DNA from: a virus
Virus record (IMG/VR): IMGVR_UViG_3300035698_035310
Location: 124,001 to 188,000 of that record
Direction: 5' to 3' (one strand)
DNA: 64,000 nucleotides
Made by a program: the position numbers and the translations under genes
Notes under the pieces: model-generated
What the model was told of the DNA's origin: nothing
The model's input: the letters and a program-made list of their open reading frames with translations, nothing else
Database searches by the model: none
In this document: positions 51,312 to 60,000 of the stretch, one piece after another
Position numbering within the stretch: the first letter of the stretch is position 1
How the letters are laid out: each line of letters starts with the position of its first letter

Positions 51312-51886
51312 TGGCTATTCCGACTAAAATATTAGATGTATTAAAACCGAGATTTTCGCTTGACGATATTAAAAAGTTGGAATATTCTAATGTATTCGAT
51401 CAACCAACAGTAAAGGATTATGCTATGATGACACGATATCACGACAATTCAGACAATTATATGAATGAAGTATTATCACATGTTGATAAGTACGCTAGAG
51501 ACGAATATCGTCAATTGGATAAAAGCGCCCCTCGGGGAAATAACTTTGGATATCAAGATCACTCATATAAATCACATACACCAAATGATATCATTTCGGC
51601 AATAGCCGAATTTATGCGTCAGCCATCAAACGTAGCGGCGTTGCTTCTCGATGAACGAAACATTGATCGTATATTAGATCACTCTTCAAGGACACGAGAC
51701 AAAATGGATAAACAGCAACGCGACAGCGAAAATAAACGAACTGAACGTGAAACAACTGAAAAATATAATGAAGCAGTTGATGTTATTGACGAGTTGGAAG
51801 AATTTGGTATAGATAAGTTAGACGAGGAACAACTAGAAATACATGATGAAATGATGGAGATTATAAAAAAATACGAATCTTCTTGA
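51311..51886 (+). CDS. hypothetical coiled-coil protein, 191 aa
   Basis: Charged and helical, with a long Glu/Lys/Arg-rich C-terminal coiled coil (about residues 125-190). Unrecognised. Its stop codon overlaps the -35 box of the promoter of the first structured RNA. Confidence 0.65.
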   Translation: MAIPTKILDVLKPRFSLDDIKKLEYSNVFDQPTVKDYAMMTRYHDNSDNYMNEVLSHVDKYARDEYRQLDKSAPRGNNFGYQDHSYKSHTPNDIISAIAEFMRQPSNVAALLLDERNIDRILDHSSRTRDKMDKQQRDSENKRTERETTEKYNEAVDVIDELEEFGIDKLDEEQLEIHDEMMEIIKKYESS

Positions 51887-51911
51887 CAACCCGAATGTAA
51901 TGGTATATATT
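51883..51911 (+). promoter_or_regulatory. sigma70-like promoter for structured RNA 1
   Basis: TTGACA 51883-51888, 17-nt spacer, TATATT 51906-51911. The predicted start (about 51918-51920) coincides with the first base of the RNA element's closing stem. Confidence 0.65.
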
Positions 51912-51919
51912 ATATAAAC

Positions 51920-51982
51920 GGTGGCTAGGACGCTTCTTCCTTCTATTTTTTTGCATAAAACCTAGAGGTTCCAATTTCCACC
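51920..51982 (+). ncRNA. tandem structured RNA element, copy 1
   Basis: 63 nt. Closing stem GGTGG (51920-51924) with CCACC (51978-51982), stacked on CTAGG (51925-51929) with CCTAG (51961-51965). Between the stems on the 3' side is AGGTTCCAATTT. The apical part starts with the pyrimidine block TTCTTCCTTCT. No known RNA family recognised. Confidence 0.65.
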
Positions 51983-51992
51983 TAAATTTTTA

Positions 51993-52020
51993 TTGACATA
52001 TTATTATTTTGTGATACTAT
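51993..52020 (+). promoter_or_regulatory. sigma70-like promoter for structured RNA 2
   Basis: TTGACA 51993-51998, 16-nt spacer, TACTAT 52015-52020. Predicted start about 52027, the first base of copy 2's closing stem. Confidence 0.65.
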
Positions 52021-52026
52021 AAGAAC

Positions 52027-52098
52027 GTGGCAGCTAGGATTTTTCTTCCTTCTTACTCAACTTGAAAATGAAACTTAGAGAACCCAATTTCTGCCCAC
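52027..52098 (+). ncRNA. tandem structured RNA element, copy 2
   Basis: 72 nt. Closing stem GTGGCAG (52027-52033) with CTGCCCAC (52091-52098, one bulged C). Inner stem CTAGG (52034-52038) with CTTAG (52074-52078). Same pyrimidine block TTCTTCCTTCT after CTAGGA plus 3 nt, and same 3' internal loop (AGAACCCAATTT). Stem bases differ from copy 1 but pair, i.e. compensatory change. Confidence 0.65.
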
Positions 52099-52104
52099 CA
52101 GATC

Positions 52105-52198
52105 GAACAGCTAGGAAATTTCTTCCTTCTCACAATGACAGAAGCCTGCCCCATGGGTGGGCTTCACTTACCAGAATTAGAGGTTTCAATTTCTGTTC
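52105..52198 (+). ncRNA. tandem structured RNA element, copy 3
   Basis: 94 nt. Closing stem GAACAG (52105-52110) with CTGTTC (52193-52198). Inner stem CTAG with TTAG (52177-52180). An extra apical hairpin GAAGCC...GGCTTC (52141-52165) is absent from copies 1 and 2. Pyrimidine block and AGGTTTCAATTT loop conserved. No own promoter, so it lies in the leader of the gene at 52231, 32 nt from its ATG. Confidence 0.65.
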
Positions 52199-52230
52199 AC
52201 TTTTAATTGTTTTAACGGAGGTCAAAAACG

Positions 52231-54438
52231 ATGAATACACTTTTTGGATTTAATAAATTACACAACAGCATCGCATTACAGAACAAGCAGTCTGTTGTTA
52301 TCGAAACTTTGTCTGGTGATATCGATGATTCACTTATTCTTGCAATCCTTACAGATATTGCACAGTTTGGCTATACGCTAGACGGTAATGTTATCAGTGC
52401 GTTGAAGACGCAATCTGAAAATACATTGGTTGAGTTCCATAAAGAACTAACTGCACAATTGTCTATTATGGTTGGTGCACACGTTACGTATCGTCCATTA
52501 TTCAAGAAATTCCCTAATGATATTCCTGACGATGCAGAATATTTCACTAAACGATTCATTGGTCATGTTACCAATTTATTTGGATTAACACCAGAAAATG
52601 TGGCACCACTTTCGTGTGGTCACGTCATTGATACTCGTTTATTCAACATGGATGATTTCGGCGCTTGCCCAATCTGTCAAATGCAGGTTGATGAAACCAC
52701 GGCTGCGACTGATCGTCCATCGTTGGATGAATCGACACCATTTAAAATCATTGGCTTGGCTACTAGCGACGATGTATACGCCATCTTCACAAACTTATTG
52801 TCGGCTAAAGCATCTATCTCTGCGGAGAATAAAGAACTAATCACCGCATTGGTTGCGGAGAGTAATGTGTTTAATTACATTCCCGATGTTATCCCAATGA
52901 AGGAAAATGTTGCGTTGATTGCTGGTTTGCTTGTTAAACACACTAATGAAGCACTTGATGTATTGGTTAAGCACGTCAACACTTCAACTGATGTATTGCG
53001 CCTTGCTGTTCAATTAAATGATGGTGATGTATCACTTGCAGAACCAACCAAGTTTAAGTTGCGCAACAAAGAACGTCGTATAATCATGGGACTTCTGGAT
53101 GCAGTTAACAAACCAGAAGAAGACATGCTACGTTATCGTATGCAATGGATTCGTTTGGCTGAAGTGTTGCACATTGGTTCAAAGCGCCATCGTTTTCCTA
53201 ATGCATTTAATGCAGTGGACAAGTTGCGTAATGACGCCAAGTCGATTGAGACATTTAACAGCAAAGTTGAAAAGAATGTCCTTGTAGCAAAGGCAACTGG
53301 TTTAGATGATGGATTAATTAAACTATTGGCAACTCGCCCCGGTGAGTTTGCAAGACGTTTGGATTTCATGTTGAGTAATATTGGCAATGTTGTTACGGTT
53401 CTTGACACATTCAAGTCTATTGTTGATAGAGTGGCTTCACCAATGTTGTTGCAAATGGCTTCGCACTTCAACACCCGAACTGAAGTTGCACCATTTCGTT
53501 ATTTCTTACCGAAAGGCAACGTTGCAAAGATGCAAATAGTTGATGACACACGCGCAGTTCTTGATCTTACGATTGTTAAATCAGTTGTTAAGATCATCAA
53601 TGACGAATTAACAAAACGCTTTTCAACAATGGAAAGCCTTGGTAATGTTTTGATTGATCCGATGCTTGAAAATTATCTTGTTCCATTGGCGCAACGTGCA
53701 GCGACTAAAAGTTTGGTTACGGTTGCGCGTGGCTCACGTATCACGTTTTCTGATAAGAACACCATTCGTTTGTTCCTTTACTGGAAAGAAAATGCCGAGG
53801 TTGGACGCACCGATGTTGACTTAAGTGCGGTTGCATATGACCAAAATTGGGACTATGTTGAACATCTTTCTTACACCAACCTATCTGGTGTTGGCAGTGT
53901 CCACTCTGGTGATATTCAATCTGCTCCCAATGGTGCATCTGAGTTCATTGACTTCAATATTAAAGAAGCAATGGAACATGGTATTCGTTATGTAACGATG
54001 AACGTTCTTTCATATAGCGGTCAAGCATTCGACCTATTTGAATCAATCGCTGGAGTTATGGGACGCGATGAACCATCAAGCGGTGAACATTATGAACCAA
54101 CTACAGTTGAGAATAAGTTTGACGTTGGCGGTAACTCACGCCACAACATTCCGTTTGTTGTTGATTTGAAGAAACGCGAAATCATTTGGACTGATTTGGC
54201 TGTGAGTGGTGGTGCATTCAATAACGTAGAACAAAGTTCAGGGGCTATTGTAATGATGTCTAAGGCGGCTGAAGCAATGGTTGACACTAAACCTACCATG
54301 ATTGATTTGTTGCAACTACACTTCGATGCACGTGCCGACAGCGTTGACTATGAGCGTCAGCCTGATAAAGAATACGATACGGTGCTTGGTGTTTCTATGG
54401 CTTCTAATGTAGATGACATCCTAGCCAATTGGTTATAA
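52231..54438 (+). CDS. RING-like and TerD-like domain protein, 735 aa
   Basis: The N-terminal part carries a partial RING-like knuckle, LSCGHVIDTRLFNMDDFGAC then PICQ (about residues 129-152). The middle 300 residues are helical repeats (LATRPGEFARRLDFMLSN). The C-terminal 180 residues are TerD-like: DVDLSAVAYD, LSYTNLSG then HSGDIQ (TerD: DLDASA, HTGDN), EFIDFNI, and a final WTDLAVSG. It resembles the MXAN_6230/SCO0854-type RING-TerD proteins of bacteria linked to Ter stress systems. GGAGG site before ATG; leader contains structured RNA copies. Confidence 0.7.
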   Translation: MNTLFGFNKLHNSIALQNKQSVVIETLSGDIDDSLILAILTDIAQFGYTLDGNVISALKTQSENTLVEFHKELTAQLSIMVGAHVTYRPLFKKFPNDIPDDAEYFTKRFIGHVTNLFGLTPENVAPLSCGHVIDTRLFNMDDFGACPICQMQVDETTAATDRPSLDESTPFKIIGLATSDDVYAIFTNLLSAKASISAENKELITALVAESNVFNYIPDVIPMKENVALIAGLLVKHTNEALDVLVKHVNTSTDVLRLAVQLNDGDVSLAEPTKFKLRNKERRIIMGLLDAVNKPEEDMLRYRMQWIRLAEVLHIGSKRHRFPNAFNAVDKLRNDAKSIETFNSKVEKNVLVAKATGLDDGLIKLLATRPGEFARRLDFMLSNIGNVVTVLDTFKSIVDRVASPMLLQMASHFNTRTEVAPFRYFLPKGNVAKMQIVDDTRAVLDLTIVKSVVKIINDELTKRFSTMESLGNVLIDPMLENYLVPLAQRAATKSLVTVARGSRITFSDKNTIRLFLYWKENAEVGRTDVDLSAVAYDQNWDYVEHLSYTNLSGVGSVHSGDIQSAPNGASEFIDFNIKEAMEHGIRYVTMNVLSYSGQAFDLFESIAGVMGRDEPSSGEHYEPTTVENKFDVGGNSRHNIPFVVDLKKREIIWTDLAVSGGAFNNVEQSSGAIVMMSKAAEAMVDTKPTMIDLLQLHFDARADSVDYERQPDKEYDTVLGVSMASNVDDILANWL

Positions 54439-54471
54439 GTATAAGCACGTTTTTCGAGAGCGTGTTCGCCG

Positions 54472-54509
54472 AAAAGTGCCCCATAGCTTAGATTGTGGGG
54501 CACTTTTTT
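54472..54509 (+). terminator. intrinsic terminator after the RING-TerD gene
   Basis: AAAAGTGCCCC (54472-54482) pairs with GGGGCACTTTT (54497-54507), 14-nt loop, T6 run 54504-54509. Confidence 0.88.
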
Positions 54510-54510
54510 C

Positions 54511-54538
54511 TTGACAATTTATCACCATATGATACAAT
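54511..54538 (+). promoter_or_regulatory. sigma70-like promoter
   Basis: TTGACA 54511-54516, 16-nt spacer, TACAAT 54533-54538, starting 1 nt after the terminator T-run; ATG at 54569 after AAAGGAGAA. Confidence 0.7.
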
Positions 54539-54568
54539 AAACACTTAATCATTAAAGGAGAATACACA

Positions 54569-55657
54569 ATGGGTTCATGGAATGCAACTTGCGGAATATC
54601 ACAGTTACCAATTCTTGCCGGTGAAAAAATTCGGGTATTCGTTCTTAAACCTGTTCTACATCGCGAGAGATCACCGAACATGATGTGTTACCCCACGGAT
54701 AATTATAGAACATTGGGGATTCCTTTTATTGCTGAATATAATGATTATGGGTCAGTTACAAATATTGAAGAAAACTATAACACCAAAATTATTCACGATG
54801 AATTATCTAAACTGGCAGTTCTACCAAAGGATAAACCATTCACTATTGGTGATGCTGTTGCGTACATTAAAGAACCATCACATGATGATGATCAATATCA
54901 CAGTAATTACTTTGAAGTAGTTGATATTAGTGATGAAAATATTTTAATCCGTGATCGACACAGTGCCAATAAAGATGTAATATCCGTTCCGGTGTCCAAC
55001 CTCAAACATGATAATGGCGAAGGATATTATGACGACTTTGGCGACTTGGGTCAAATTATCGATCTTACCGAACGTGGTGTTTTTGAGATTTCGGGTTGTG
55101 CTTACTTTAACTCAAAACTTCTTGCTGTCCCTGGTTTATTTTATGTTCGTGAAAACATTTGGCAAGCGTTGATTGCCGACATCGAAGAAGAAAGTGAATA
55201 TAAGTGGGGACATAAATCACGAGACACCATGCTAAAACAAATCGATGATTTTTTAGTAGAGTTGAAAGAAACGGTGGATGCGGTTGAAGAGAAAAATAAA
55301 ACTCCAGAAGATGCGGCGGTTGCTGCTTTTAGAATGATGCATGGTATGATAACGATGGGTGGTGAAGAAAATCGTATCGGTAGATTGTTCGAAAGTTCAA
55401 GTGATACTTTTAGTGCTACTCTCTATCGTGAACCGATGCTTGATGCTATACGCAACGATGACATAAAACTAGCAAAATCTATTCTAATTGATGCATACGA
55501 CACTTCATCGTTTATGTTAACAATGATGTGTCTTCGTAAATCATTAGCGCCACAGTGCGGTGCTGGTAGTCAATCTGTTGGTATTGATTATCACACTGCT
55601 CTAGTTGATGCTATTACAACTGAAATCAAGGCGATTGGCACTCATTGGGATGAATAG
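54569..55657 (+). CDS. conserved phage protein of the MGSWNATCG type, 362 aa
   Basis: Begins MGSWNATCGISQLPILAGEK, a start shared by a group of uncharacterised phage proteins (MGSWxATCxxSxLPI). GDAVAYIKE and a helical C-terminal half follow. No function known. Ends overlapping the convergent minus-strand gene by 16 nt. Confidence 0.78.
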   Translation: MGSWNATCGISQLPILAGEKIRVFVLKPVLHRERSPNMMCYPTDNYRTLGIPFIAEYNDYGSVTNIEENYNTKIIHDELSKLAVLPKDKPFTIGDAVAYIKEPSHDDDQYHSNYFEVVDISDENILIRDRHSANKDVISVPVSNLKHDNGEGYYDDFGDLGQIIDLTERGVFEISGCAYFNSKLLAVPGLFYVRENIWQALIADIEEESEYKWGHKSRDTMLKQIDDFLVELKETVDAVEEKNKTPEDAAVAAFRMMHGMITMGGEENRIGRLFESSSDTFSATLYREPMLDAIRNDDIKLAKSILIDAYDTSSFMLTMMCLRKSLAPQCGAGSQSVGIDYHTALVDAITTEIKAIGTHWDE

Positions 55658-56049
55658 GTGATATCAGGCGACGGTTTATTGCCTAATTCGTGTATCATGT
55701 TCCAATCAGATACAGATGTATTATGGCGTTGGTTATTTGATATAGGTTTTATATTTTTGTAATCATATTTGTTTAATATGTCAAATGGACTCGGCAGTTT
55801 ATCGGCAAAATATAATATCAATTCATCATAATCTTCCGATGTTAAATGATCGTCGTCAAGATATAGATCACTTTCAAATGACCTTGAATAACCATAATTT
55901 TTTAATGAATTGATATCACAATAATACAATAATGATAGAGCAGAGGCATATGGAAGAGCAGGGTAGCAATATTTTATGATACCTAATATTTCTTCTGTGC
56001 AATCCCAATTTCGTGTGAATTCATATCTTTTACACCATTCATTTATCAT
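55642..56049 (-). CDS. hypothetical protein, 135 aa
   Basis: Helical, Tyr- and Asp-rich (MINEWCKRYEFTRNWDC; LYLDDDHLTSEDYDEL). Unrecognised. Convergent with the upstream gene and preceded by a weak AAGGAT-type site. Confidence 0.55.
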   Translation of the reverse strand: MINEWCKRYEFTRNWDCTEEILGIIKYCYPALPYASALSLLYYCDINSLKNYGYSRSFESDLYLDDDHLTSEDYDELILYFADKLPSPFDILNKYDYKNIKPISNNQRHNTSVSDWNMIHELGNKPSPDITYSSQ

Positions 56050-56106
56050 TTGTATAAATCCTTATTATTCTCAATATATCATTTTATAATAAATATAGAC
56101 ATAATC

Positions 56107-56142
56107 GAAAGTTATATAGTAGTTGGATACCATATAACTTTC
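56107..56142. other. 11-bp perfect inverted repeat upstream of GIY-YIG gene
   Basis: GAAAGTTATAT (56107-56117) and ATATAACTTTC (56132-56142), 14-nt loop, 30 nt before the ATG. Could form a leader hairpin or an operator. Leader hairpins are known to damp expression of some phage homing endonucleases. Confidence 0.6.
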
Positions 56143-56172
56143 TAAACAATACGCAACGATAGGAGTGGCGTC

Positions 56173-57036
56173 ATGTCTAAAGATATTTATAACACTAAAT
56201 TTATATTCGGTCAAGATTATCATGGATTTATTTATGAATGGGTTGATAATTCTAATGGTAAAAAATATATAGGATCGCATAAAGGGTCGATTGATGATGG
56301 ATATATAGGTTCAGGAACATATTTTATTTCTGCTTATAAAAAAAGAACCCATTGTTTTAGTCGAATAATATTAGAATATATATCAAAAAATATAGATGAT
56401 ATATATACCATTGAACAAAAATGGTTAAATATGGTAAATAATATATCATCAAATGAATCATATTATAATCTATCAAATAACGCAACAGGGGGAAATTCTG
56501 AAAAAAACTACGCACGAAAAAGAAATGGTGAATTTACTGAAAAAGAAATGATTGCACATGAGCGAAAAGCCAATGGTATATTTACACCAAAAGAACTAGA
56601 GTTTCATAAACGTCGAAAAAATAGATTTTTAAATGGTGATTATACAAAAGCAGAAAAACAGTCTTATATACGATCTAAAGAGCGAAAATCAGCAGGGAAT
56701 TTTACAGATGCAGAAATTAAATATTTTAGTGAACAAAAAAAGAGAAAATCAAATGGTATATTTACACCAAAAGAAATAGAGTTTCATAATAATCAAAGTA
56801 ATCGGAAGTCGGCAGGAAATTTTACAGATGCCGAGTTAAAATGTTTAAATCTCGATAAAATAAGAAAATCAAAAGGCTTATTTACCGATGCGGAATTAAA
56901 AAATTTTAAGAACATGAAGGGAAAACGATGGCTTACCAAAGATTTTATCAATAAATTAATATCAAAAAATTTAATACAACAATATATTGATGCCGGTTGG
57001 ATATTTGGAAAATATAAAAAAATCAATCCCAACTAA
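56173..57036 (+). CDS. GIY-YIG endonuclease with seven 20-residue repeats
   Basis: 287 residues. GIY-YIG nuclease domain at residues 14-95 (HGFIYEWVDNSNGKKYIGSH, then a conserved Arg/Glu region with EQKW). Residues 114-250 are about seven copies of a 20-residue unit of form G[NIL]FT[DP][AK]E[LI]xxxxxxxxxRKSx. The unit probably reads DNA like NUMOD modules. Basic overall. Convergent with the RTX-type gene, overlapping its 3' end by 14 nt. Confidence 0.85.
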   Translation: MSKDIYNTKFIFGQDYHGFIYEWVDNSNGKKYIGSHKGSIDDGYIGSGTYFISAYKKRTHCFSRIILEYISKNIDDIYTIEQKWLNMVNNISSNESYYNLSNNATGGNSEKNYARKRNGEFTEKEMIAHERKANGIFTPKELEFHKRRKNRFLNGDYTKAEKQSYIRSKERKSAGNFTDAEIKYFSEQKKRKSNGIFTPKEIEFHNNQSNRKSAGNFTDAELKCLNLDKIRKSKGLFTDAELKNFKNMKGKRWLTKDFINKLISKNLIQQYIDAGWIFGKYKKINPN

Positions 57037-60000
57037 ATTTATCAATCCCATCAAAATCTATTTCACTTCCGTCTGATAATGTTAAACTTCCTGACATTTC
57101 TTCCGATGTTGGAAGATTGTTTGGATTGCTATCTGCCGTAAATGTTTCACCATCAACTGTTAATGCCCACCCTTGTGTGCCTTCCATATTTAGTGTATCT
57201 GTTCCCTCGCCGCCCGATATCCAATCACCGCCACCAAATCCGTCGCCGCCTTCGCCACCGAAGATAAACATATCATCGCCACCATTGCCCATTACGTGGT
57301 CATTAGCATCTGTTGCATCGTCGCTATCAAATGTATCATCTGCTTTTTTTCCTTTGTCTTTTCCATCTATTTCATTATATTCAGAACCGCCTTCACCACC
57401 CTCGCCGCCTTCACCACCATCTTTATCTTTTTTATCTTTACCTTTTCCACCTTCACCGCCTTCACCGCCATGTCCATGCCCATGTGATCCACCTTCACCG
57501 CCTTCACCACCTTCATTGCCTTCAACGTCGATAATGGTCGTAGCGGTTCCGGTTCCACCTTCACTGTCCACTATATTATATGTGAAACTATCTTCACCAG
57601 AAAATCCTTCATATGGCGTATAAGTCCATGTTCCATTTTCATTATCTATTATAATTCCATTTTCAGGATCGTCAATGCTGGTAATAGTTATAGTGTCGCC
57701 ATCTAAATCTGTATCATTAGATAGCAAATCTTCAGAAGAAAACGTTATAGAATTATCATCATCAATATCAAATTCATCATCAACACCAAGAGGTGTGGTA
57801 TTTCCTGTTTCATCTACTAACCACGTGGATGATTGTGTGTCAACAGATACAACAGATGCCGTAACAGGTGTATCTCGTTCTATTTCTACTGTTCCATCTG
57901 AATACGTTAATGTGTTAACCGAAGTGTTTGATGTTTCTGTTGTTATGTCTGTAGTAGTTGTTTCTGTAAACACTCGATTAATCACAGTTGTTTTTGTTCC
58001 ATCGTCATTTTCAACAATCGATTCATTATTTACAAATGTTATGGTTGATTCTGGTTCACTCGTTATAATATTTTCTTCTGTTTCTATGGTTGTAACAATT
58101 TCAGGATCAACATATTCGGTTTCGACATTAGTTAATGTTTCCGTTCGTGTATCTGAGGTTATTTCGCTATCAATGTTGGGTGTTCCATTTTCGACTTCAA
58201 CCGTTCCGTCTGAATATGTTATTGTGCTGACGGGAGTTATCGTTGTGGTGGTTGTGGTTTCAGTCGCATATTCATTTGTGGTTGTTGTAGTAGTATCTAT
58301 TTGTTCGCGGTTATTATCCGTATCGATAGTTGTATCACTTTCTATTATGTCGTTAGTTGTTTCCCATGTTTCATCGCCCACAACAGCATCGGTAGTGGTA
58401 ACGTATTCAGTGGTTATTGTTGGTTCTTCATATGTAGTAACAATTTCGTCCGTGGTATCAACTCTTGATTCAGTTGTTGTATCTGCTGTAATAACAGGAT
58501 CGTCCTGTTCAATTTCAACAGTTCCATCTGAATACGTAATGGTTGTTATTTGTGTGGTTGTGGTTGTGGTTGTTGTATCAGTTTCATAATTGTTTGTGGT
58601 TGTGGTCGTTGTATCTAATTGCTCACGGTTATTATCCAAATCATTTGAACGTGACACATCATCTTCGGTTGATGTTGAAATTAAGGTTTCATCGCCTACG
58701 ACAACGTTGGTTGTTACTTCTTCTGACGTAACAATTTGTGGCTCTTCGTAAACAACGTTGGTATCAGTTAACACTTCTTCTCTTGTATCGGTTGTAGGTT
58801 CAACTGTTTCAACTGGCGTTCCGTATTCTATTTCAACTGTTCCATCTGAATAAGTGATAGTGATAACGGGTGTTGTTGTTACGGTTGTAGTTGTTATTGT
58901 ATCATATGTATTTGTGGTTGTGTTGGTAGTATCTAATTGTTCGCGGTTATTATCCGTATCAATAGTGCGAACAGTTTCTGATTCTGTTTCGGTGTTAGAT
59001 AATATTTCATCGCTAACAACTACTGTTGTTTCATGCTCATAGGTTTCAACAATTTCAGGGTCTTCATTCGTAGTTATTGTTTCTGAAGTCACTTCATCGC
59101 GTGTTGATGTATCAGTGGTAGTTTCTATCGCTGGTGTGCCGTATTCTGTTTCTACAGTGCCGTCGCTGTAAGTTATGGTATGAACAGGCGTAGATGTGGT
59201 TGTGGTGGTTGTATCAACCGCATAGGTATCTGTGGTCGTTGTTGTCGTATCTACCCGTTCGTTATTATATTCTGTTTCAATAGTTGTCACTACATTTTCT
59301 TCTGATGCTGTTCCAGTTTGATATTCATCGCCAATTGTATCCACTGATTGCACATCAGTCGTGATTGTAATAACAGGCTCTTCTGTACTTGTGGATATAT
59401 CAATTTCGCGGATTTCATCACGTGTTGATGTATCAATTTGAACTGTGTTATCGGTTGGTTCTGCGCGTTCGATTTCAATAGTTCCATCGCTATATGTAAT
59501 GGTTTGAACTTCGATTGTTGTTGTTGTTTCCAATATGGGCGTTTCAAATGTATCTGTATATTCACGCGTCACAGTAACTATTTCTTGATTATTATCTAAA
59601 TCGTTAACACGCGATGATGAATCATAGAACTCTGTATTAGTTAAAGTTTCTTTGCCGTTGTGAAGGTCGGTTGAAATTTCATATGTGACAACAATGGTTG
59701 GTTCTTCATATGTGGTAACTATTTCATCGGCAATATCGGTTCTTGTTTCTGTATTTGTATTTTTTGTAATAGACGGATCGCCCTGTTCAATTTCAACTGT
59801 TCCATCTGAATAAGTGATAGTTATTACTGGTGTTATTGTGGTGGTAGTCGTTGTATCAATGGCATAGTTATTCGTGGTAGTAGTTGTTGTATCTACTTGT
59901 TCACGATTGTTATCAGTGTCTATTATACGGTCAATTTCTGTCCCGGTTTCTGATCCAATTAGAATTTCATTACCAATTTCATTTGATATTTCAGTTGTAT

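Noticed and set aside
57117-58589. Long open frames on the plus strand (168 and 304 codons, Pro/Ser- or Val/Ser-rich) opposite the RTX-type gene
   Set aside because: They mirror the repetitive minus-strand coding sequence, have no ribosome sites or promoters, and show only low-complexity translations.
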